NCBI GenBank assembly: GCA_946811185.2
Contig: OX328103.1
Coordinates: 6,018,132 to 6,082,131 of the forward strand
Origin: Hippopus hippopus
Taxonomy: Eukaryota > Mollusca > Bivalvia > Cardiida > Cardiidae
Direction: 5' to 3'
Length of the DNA stretch: 64,000 nt
This document shows positions 58,471 to 64,000 of this stretch, in pieces. The notes under the pieces were generated by a model that was given only the letters and a program-made list of their open reading frames with translations, did not search any database and was not told where the DNA came from. A program made the translations under genes and the position numbers. The number at the start of each line of letters is the position of its first letter. Within the stretch, counting starts at the first letter, position 1.

Positions 58471-58699
58471 TTAACCCTTTACCACATGGCAAAATTTAAG
58501 ACCTATCCAAATTGAAAGCATTTGCAGACGACAATTTCATAGTGGCTCAAATGACGCAACTTTTCTTTGATAGGGTAGAAAACTTTGTGGGAAAAGGAGA
58601 AAATGCTGGTTACCAGCATTTTCTCCTTTTCCCACAATGTTTTCAAAAGGCCTCTTTTTTAGGGGCGTCAAAAGGCGTCATTGTGTGGTAAAGGGTTAA
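58471..58699 (-). repeat. H1 MITE copy
   Basis: TTAACCCTTTACCACATGGC to TGTGTGGTAAAGGGTTAA. The best-preserved reverse copy, with a perfect palindrome from GTGGGAAAAGG inward. Confidence 0.9.
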
Positions 58700-58850
58700 T
58701 ATAATGGACCGTTTCAATTATGAAAAGAATCCACAGTACCAAATCTTCATTGTTGTTATGGCCAGAATGTGTAACAAAGTAGCGGACAGTGCAGATCCAA
58801 GATCAGACTGCAAAAACAACCTAACTCGGTTCCAGCGCTTTATGGGTTAA
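58696..58850 (+). repeat. H2-like MITE, right palindrome arm lost
   Basis: TTAATATAATGGACCG, AAGTAGCGGACAGTGCAGAT, CCAAGATCAGACTGCAAAAA, CAGCGCTTTATGGGTTAA. Shares both TTAA ends with the H1 neighbours. Confidence 0.6.
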
Positions 58851-59032
58851 CTCTACCAGACAACATAATTTTAGACTAGTCAAAAGCATATGCAGAAAAC
58901 AAAATAAATGTAGCTCTAATGATGATTTATGTCTTTAATAGAGTAAAAAATATTGAGGGAAAAGGAGAAATGCTATCAAATGCCTTCGTTTTCAGGGTTG
59001 TTAAAACTTGGGATTGAGTGATAAAGGGTTAA
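58847..59032 (-). repeat. H1 MITE copy, palindrome right half lost
   Basis: TTAACTCTACCAGACAACAT, GGAGAAATGCTATCAAATGC, short arm to GAGTGATAAAGGGTTAA. Confidence 0.8.
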
Positions 59033-59110
59033 ATCTGGTGAATTAATGAAATAGGCAATGTTGATCAGCATAAAGCATCAAAGTATGAAATTGCTGGTTA
59101 CCAGCAGTTT

Positions 59111-59705
59111 TTAGCTCCACTGGCCGAAGGCCAGAGAGCTATTGTCATGGCGTTGTGTCCATCGTGCGTCCGTGCGTCCGTCCGTGCGTCCGTAAACTTT
59201 TTCTTTAAAAAACTTCTCCTCAGAAACTATTGACTGGATTTTTACCAAATTTCACAGGAATGTTCCTTTGGTGGTCCTCTTTCAAATTCCTTCAAATAAT
59301 TGTGTTCCATGAAGAATTCTGGTTGCAATGGCAACCAACGTAAAAAACCTTTAAAAATCTTCTCCTCCCAAACCGCTATTTGGATAGCATTATTATTTTG
59401 CAGGAATGTTCCTTAGATACAGGTTTACAGAATTCCTTAAAAAAAAAAAGATCTGTCAAAAAACATGGCTTTTATGGGAGACTCATTTTCCTTTTATGGT
59501 ATAAAGTAAAATCTTTGAAAAATTTCTTCTCTAAAACTATTCATTGGATTTCATTGTTGTTTTGCAGGTAAGTTCCTATGGTGGTTGTCTACCAAATTGT
59601 TTCTTCAGTGAGCTAAAATGCAGGATTGAATGATAATTGTTAAAAACTTCCTTTCGCCATTATAGAAATATCAGGCCTGTGGAGCGATACAGGCACTCAA
59701 GCGCC
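59111..59705 (+). mobile_element. Bivalve repeat element A, copy 4, short
   Basis: TTAGCTCCACTGGCCGAAGG, GTGCGTCCGTGCGTCCGTCC, TTCTCCTCAGAAACTATTGA, then GTGGAGCGATACAGGCACTC, AAGCGCCTCTAGTTC. It sits beside an H1 centre remnant (ATTGCTGGTTACCAGCAG, 59090-59107). Confidence 0.72.
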
Positions 59706-59707
59706 TC

Positions 59708-59784
59708 TAGTTCCTTTGCTCACTATGTTTTCAAAAGTCTTCTTCAGGGTCGTTAAAACTTGTGATTGTGTGGTAAAGGGTTAA
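59708..59784 (-). repeat. H1 MITE, right palindrome end and short arm
   Basis: TTGCTCACTATGTTTTCAAA, AGTCTTCTTCAGGGTCGTTA, TTGTGTGGTAAAGGGTTAA. Its left part may be the remnant before element A. Confidence 0.72.
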
Positions 59785-59869
59785 ATCTAACACTGGCAAA
59801 TTAATGAAATGGGCACTGTTGATCAGCATGAAGCATCAAAGTATTGCAGTCAAAAAGCTCTTTTGGAAA

Positions 59870-61200
59870 GGATATCTCGCTCCAGACAGTGTAGATCCAA
59901 GATCAGACTGCTTGTTATATGCCCGTCGAAGACGGGATGTATTATGGGATCACCCATGGCGTACGGGCGGGCGTCTGGGCGGGCGTCTGGGAAGGCGGGC
60001 GGGCGGCGTCCAGTTCTTTGTCCGGAGTATAACTTTGTCATCTCCAATCCGATTGACTTGAAACTTGGCATGTGTGTTTGTTGCAATAATACGGAGTGCA
60101 GTGCGAAAGAACCATAACTCTACCTGGTGCTGTCTTTGAGTTATTTCCCTTTGATCATCATTTTTACAGAATTTTCTGCTTGTCAGGAGCATAACTATGT
60201 CATCTCCAGTCCGATTGACTTGAAACTTGGCATTTGTGTTTGTTGCAATAATACGGAAGGCAGTGCAAAAGAACCGTAACTCTACCTGGTGCTTTCTTTG
60301 AGTTATTACCCTTTGATCATCATTTTTACAGCATTTTCTGCTTGGCCGGAGCATAACTATGTCATCTCCAGTCCGATTGACTTGAAACTTGGTATTTGTG
60401 TTTGTTGCAATAGTACGGAGGGCAGTGCGAAAGAACCATAACTCTACCTGGTGCTGTCTTTGAGTTATTTCCCTTTGTCATTTTTACAGCATTTTTTGCT
60501 TGTCTGGAGATAACTTTGTCATCTCCAGTCCGATTGACTTGAAACTTGGCATTTGTGTTTGTTGCAATAAAACGGAGTGCAGCGCGAAAGGACCATGACT
60601 CTACCTGGTGCTTTCTTTGAGTTATTTTCCTTTGATCATCATTTTTACAGCATTTTCTGCTTGTTCGGAATATAACTTTGTCATCTCTAGTCTGAACATC
60701 TTCAAATTTGGTATGCATGATTGTTGAAAATTTACGGAGTGCAGTGCACAAGAACCATAACTCTTCCTAGCACGAATTTTTATTTCCCTTTGATTGTCAT
60801 TTTTACAGCATTTCTTTGAGTTATTTTCCTTTGATCATCATTTTTACAGCATTTTCTGCTTGTTCGGAATATAACTTTGTCATCTCTAGTCTGAACATCT
60901 TCAAATTTGGTATGCATGTTTGTTGCAATATTACGGAGTACATTGCGCAAGAACAATAACTCTACCTAGTGCGGATTTTGAGTAATTCCACTTTGATCTT
61001 CATTTTTACAGTATTTCTTGCTTGTCCGGAGCGGAACTTTGTCACCTCAAGTCAAATTGACTTGAGACTTGGTAAACATGTTTGTTGCATTACCTGTCCT
61101 TTATGATTATTATACCCCCTCGACATTTGGTGGTGGGACAGGCGTATCTTGCGACAACTTGCCGCTCTTGTAGTGTCTGATTTTGATCTACGTTGCTAAA
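59870..61200 (+). repeat. GATC-type hairpin MITE split at its loop by element G
   Basis: Left: GATATCTCGCTCCAGACAGT, GTAGATCCAAGATCAGACTG, C (to about 59911). Right: AGTGTCTGATTTTGATCTAC, GTTGCTAAAAAAAGCAAC (from about 61172). The two palindrome arms flank the inserted element. Confidence 0.6.
59912..61171 (+). mobile_element. Bivalve repeat element G, copy 2, about 162 bp units
   Basis: Opens ATGCCCGTCGAAGACGGGAT with a GGGCGGGCGTC-rich run, then about seven units with TCCGGAGCATAACTATGTCA, TCTCCAGTCCGATTGACTTG and AACTTGGCATTTGTGTTTGT. Ends ACCCCCTCGACATTTGGTGG, CAACTTGCCGCTCTTGT. Minus-strand frames across it are repeat-derived. Confidence 0.76.
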
Positions 61201-61230
61201 AAAAGCAACTTCTCTTACTGATAGCTTGTG

Positions 61231-61784
61231 AAGAACTCTATACCAAATGACAAAATTTAAGACCTGTCTATACTGAAAGCATTTGCAGCTGAAAGATTAA
61301 ATTATAGGACTGTCAAATGATCGGATTTGTCTTTGATAGAGTAAAAAACATTGTAGGAAAGGACTGATTAATTGACTGTATGGTGTTTAGCGCCGTTTTC
61401 AACATTATTTCAGTTATATCGCGGAGGCCAGTGCACCTATCCATGCTTTCCTGGAGTCTCTTTACCAGTTTGCATAATTTTCTTTCCAGGCCACTGGCTG
61501 CTTTCCCACATAACCATCGTCGAAACAATGGTCAGCAGTGGGAGAGGAATGAATCCTGTTGCAATGACTATCATCAATCCTCGGAAAGAAATTGGCCGAC
61601 CCAGGGATTGAACCCAAGACCCCTGGTTCTCAAGTTCTGCACGCTACCGACTGACCTACAGGGGCTCAGCTTGTAGGAAAGGAGGAAGTGCTGGTAATGA
61701 ACAGTTTCTTCTTCTTTCCACAATGTTTTCAAAAGCCCTTTTCCTCCACTTCTTAAAATCATGAGATTGTTTTGTAAAGGGTTA
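61231..61784 (-). repeat. H1 MITE copy split by SINE A
   Basis: GAACTCTATACCAAATGACA to AACATTGTAGGAAAGGA (61363); resumes TTGTAGGAAAGGAGGAAGTG and ends TTTTGTAAAGGGTTAA. The insertion is in the left palindrome arm. Confidence 0.83.
61364..61670 (-). mobile_element. SINE A, complete, nested in H1
   Basis: Plus-strand text starts CTGATTAATTGACTGTATGG and ends ACCGACTGACCTACAGGGGC, TCAGC. The 13 bp duplication TTGTAGGAAAGGA lies at 61351-61363 and 61671-61683. Confidence 0.92.
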
Positions 61785-61927
61785 AAAATGCACAAATGTG
61801 CACGCCTGGATTCAAGTGAATTCAAATTGTGCAATTATCTTGTATTTACAGTTGGTCTCACTTTGAGACTGAAGTTATCTCCAGTTTTTGTAACTTTTCT
61901 ACCTTCAAGCAGGATGTACTTAGATTT

Positions 61928-62420
61928 TTAGCTCGGCTGTTTTTCAAAGGAAAAGGTTGAGGTATTGTCATAGCCCTACCATCGTCTGGGTCATCGTCTG
62001 CATCTGTGCATTTGTCGTCATAGTGCAAATGCTTTGACATTTTATAATATCTCTGTCATTACTAAAGATATTTGCTTTAGGCTTTGACTAGTTGTTCACA
62101 ATCAAAAGCAGAACCCATACAACAAGGCATCTAACCATCAAAAAGTTTTTGGTAAAGTTATGTCCCTTTTCCAACTCAGAATGTTCACTGAAAATCAATC
62201 TTTGTCCAATAACTCTGTCAGTACTGAAGGTATTTACTTCAAACATGGATAAGTTATTTACTGTCAGAAAGGGGAACCCATTTGTTTACTATCAAAAAGG
62301 GGAACCCATACCAGTACAGCAGAATATTTTTGATGCAATTATGCCCCTTGTTCTGCATAGAATTTTCACCGTCTCTAAAAGGAACTGCAGCCAAGCATTG
62401 GCACTGGCTAGGTGAGATAG
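61928..62420 (+). repeat. Element J copy
   Basis: TTTAGCTCGGCTGTTTTTCA, TGCTTTGACATTTTATAATA, TCTCTGTCATTACTAAAG, AAAAGGGGAACCCATACCAG. Two diverged internal units are visible (CTGTCATTACTAAAGATATT and CTGTCAGTACTGAAGGTATT). Confidence 0.55.
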
Positions 62421-62804
62421 AAAAATTAGAAAAATTTTGTGCCGATGTATACAAGAAATATATATAATATACTTGCTAAGGCTTCTGTATATTTCCTGTA
62501 TACAATGGCACTTTTTTCCTATCCTGTACCTAATATCTTACACTAAATACATATACAAACATATACACAGTAAAAACACATACATACTCAGTAAAGTGCA
62601 CTTTGGTTGTCAATGTATTGGTAAGTCTGTAGGTGCAACATTGTGTCTTTTTCTACACATTTCAATAACTTTGGTTCAAATGTCAATGAAAATCTTCCTC
62701 TCATGAAAACTTGCGCACCTGCAGTTTTCGTTATGATTGTTCAATAATAGGAGTTATGTCCCTTTGAACTTTTTTCCCCTAGATACCAATGAGATTTTTA
62801 AGAC
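62421..62804. other. Unique intronic sequence, nothing recognised
   Basis: AT-rich. Contains CATATACAAACATATACACA-like text, but no repeat family or exon that I can support. Confidence 0.3.
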
Positions 62805-62982
62805 TTAACCACACAATCCCGAGTTAAACCAGCATGAGAAAGAAGCTTTTTGAAAACATTGTGTGAAAAGGAAAAAATGCTGGTAACCAGCATTTTCTCC
62901 TTTTCTCACAATATTCTTGTACCCCATCAGAGACAAATTCCATCATTTGAGCCACATTTGAATTGTCGTCTGCAAATATGCA
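62805..62982 (+). repeat. H1 MITE copy, long arm cut by an S-family fragment
   Basis: TTAACCACACAATCCCGAGT, centre ATGCTGGTAACCAGCAT, GAATTGTCGTCTGCAAATAT, then S-like TGCACGGACTGCGTAGGCTG, ACATGGATCAATAC at 62983-63015. Confidence 0.78.
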
Positions 62983-63019
62983 CGGACTGCGTAGGCTGAC
63001 ATGGATCAATACTTTTTTT

Positions 63020-63155
63020 GTGCAAATTGAAAGCTTTTGCTGATGAAAAAGTAAGTTCAGCTCAAAAATGATTTCTTTCATTCATGGGATAGAAAACATT
63101 GGAAAAGGAGAAAATGCTGGTAAACAGCATTTTCTCCTTCTTCCTGAATGTTTGG
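63020..63155 (-). repeat. H1 MITE copy, both ends incomplete
   Basis: GCAAATTGAAAGCTTTTGCT, GATGAAAAAGTAAGTTCAG, GAAAACATTGGAAAAGGAGA, centre ATGCTGGTAAACAGCAT. No short arm. Confidence 0.72.
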
Positions 63156-63181
63156 TGAATATAACCAGCGATATGTGAGTA

Positions 63182-63391
63182 TAACCCTTTACCACACTCA
63201 CCCTGAGAAAGAAGCCTTTTGAAAACATTATGTGAAATGGAGAAAATGTTGGTAACCAGCATTTTTTCCTTGTCTCACAATGTTTTCTCTATTTTCATTA
63301 ATAAATCCCAATATCTGATCCACATTTAATTTGTCGTCTGCAACTGCTTTGAATTTGGATAAGCCTAAAATTATGTTTTTTGGTAAAGAGA
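63182..63391 (+). repeat. H1 MITE copy, 22 bp before the exon
   Basis: ATAACCCTTTACCACACTCA to TTTTTGGTAAAGAGA. Centre TTGGTAACCAGCAT. The intron acceptor tract begins almost immediately after it. Confidence 0.82.
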
Positions 63392-63413
63392 GATGTTAAT
63401 TTTCTATTTACAG

Positions 63414-64000
63414 TTAGAGAGAAAGCACTTAGAGAGTACATGTACTGATGTCAAGAAAGACGGTTGCCTAGCAACAGATTCAAGACAACCAAGACTGAGC
63501 TCAAAAGAATGTGACCAAGATGGTAACAAACATACAGACATTCCAAAAAAGACTTTATTCACTTTAGAACATGATAACCATTACCATAGCAACAAAAAAG
63601 ACACTATCACGGATTCTCCAATTGTCATATCAAGTATAGACTGTGATAAACCGTGGAGTGATAATGAAGAATATCCACATAGCAATAATTTCCCTTGGAC
63701 TACAGGCACGTGGCCTTTGGTTGTTAAAGAAGGCGTTGTAATTAATCTAGTGGATTTGTCTACTTCCAAGTTGTCTGTTGGTGATATATACTTTTATCTG
63801 AAGCAGGAAGAGTCTGGTCAAATTGCATTATGGGTAAAGTATTGTCTGCCTGACAAGGTCGTGGAAAAGTGTTTGCCAGAGTCCATGTTTGGTCGTATAT
63901 TCACTATGGATTGGCTGGAGGAATTTCCCATGGAATCTACTGAGGATATAGGCCAGTCTTTACATAACTGCCTCATTACTCTAGAAGATAGCATAGAAAA
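63414..64000 (+). CDS. Downstream coding exon of the host gene, continues past the window
   Basis: The acceptor TTTTCTATTTACAG ends at 63413; the frame then stays open for 195 codons plus two bases to the window edge, phase 0 with exon 2. The first 95 or so residues are hydrophilic and probably disordered (LERKHLESTCTDVKKDGCLA, LSSKECDQDGNKHTDIP, DCDKPWSDNEEYPHSNNF). From about residue 98 (FPWTTGTWPLVVKEGVVINL) it becomes globular with alternating beta-like hydrophobics (DIYFYLKQEESGQIALWVKY) and ends in FGRIFTMDWLEEFPMESTED, IGQSLHNCLITLEDSIEK. Codon use is clearly coding-like. No domain is recognised. Alternative acceptors nearby close the frame, so 63414 is preferred. Confidence 0.8.

Larger units (their letters stand above)
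3731..63413 (+). other. Apparent 59.7 kb intron filled with mobile elements
   Basis: Donor GTATTG at 3731; the next convincing in-frame exon begins after TTTCTATTTACAG ending at 63413. Almost all recognisable content is repeats: about ninety H1 pieces, other hairpin MITEs, about 19 SINE copies or fragments, and larger elements. Small undetected exons could divide it. Confidence 0.5.

Noticed and set aside
59950..60751. Minus-strand frames of 129 and 134 codons (AKFQVNRTGDDKVI repeats)
   Set aside because: They follow the 162 bp internal units of element G, so the apparent protein repeat is just the DNA repeat.
3731..63413. CRISPR array, suggested by regularly recurring hairpins
   Set aside because: Spacing is irregular, units are 200 bp or more, copies are in both orientations, and the DNA is clearly eukaryotic.

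Overview
This is AT-rich eukaryotic nuclear DNA, almost certainly from a bivalve mollusc. The evidence is introns with GT..AG borders, tRNA-derived SINEs, and dispersed families I associate with bivalve genomes (elements opening TTTAGCTCCACTGGCCGAAG or closing with GGGCCATCATGGCCC). The species cannot be fixed from this sequence. There is no bacterial-style gene layout, and nearly all short open frames are translations of repeats.

One plus-strand gene frames the window. Candidate first exon 1a is 712-831 (40 codons). A second candidate first exon, 1b, is 2267-2320 (18 codons), behind a CpG-rich patch with a YY1-like AAGATGGCGG motif. Exon 2 is 3551-3730 (60 codons). A downstream exon starts at 63414 and runs open off the window end. 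All donors and acceptors are phase 0, so either first exon can join exon 2, and exon 2 can join the last exon. I do not recognise the protein. Between exon 2 and the last exon lies an apparent 59.7 kb intron; small exons inside it cannot be excluded by eye.

The intron is packed with mobile DNA. The dominant family, called H1 here, is a 220-240 bp MITE. It has TTAA at both ends, short inverted termini (CCCTTTACCA), a short arm, a palindrome of about 66 bp centred on GGTNACC, and a long arm. I count about a hundred copies or pieces in both orientations, roughly a third of the window. The TTAA target and CCC/GGG termini suggest mobilisation by a piggyBac-like transposase; none is encoded here. 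Further TTAA-bounded families (H2, H3, H4, H6, H7) have unrelated arms but share one palindrome built on GATCAGACTGCACA. Family S has a related GC-rich palindrome, and H5 is a large fold-back element.

Three SINE families (A, B, C) have different tRNA-like heads and related bodies or tails. Four of them sit inside H1 copies with clear target-site duplications. Larger bivalve repeats with internal 150-165 bp units lie at 7601-8905, 9018-10402, 12768-14093, 31615-32685, 34255-34850, 42905-43690, 59111-59705 and 59912-61171. A 2.08 kb element rich in TTCATGAA palindromes (26583-28665) splits one H1 copy and carries another. A 27-bp minisatellite occupies 51668-52676. A decayed coding-like stretch with three in-frame stops lies on the minus strand near 35330-35800.

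The most unusual signal is how the palindromes evolve. Many copies carry base changes mirrored in both arms, so pairing is kept. Other copies have exchanged arms (long/long, short/short), are inter-family chimeras that join at the palindrome, or have lost exactly the palindrome. Neighbouring copies often share a single TTAA. Together this suggests hairpin-driven template switching or arm-to-arm conversion in a dense, self-targeting MITE cluster.
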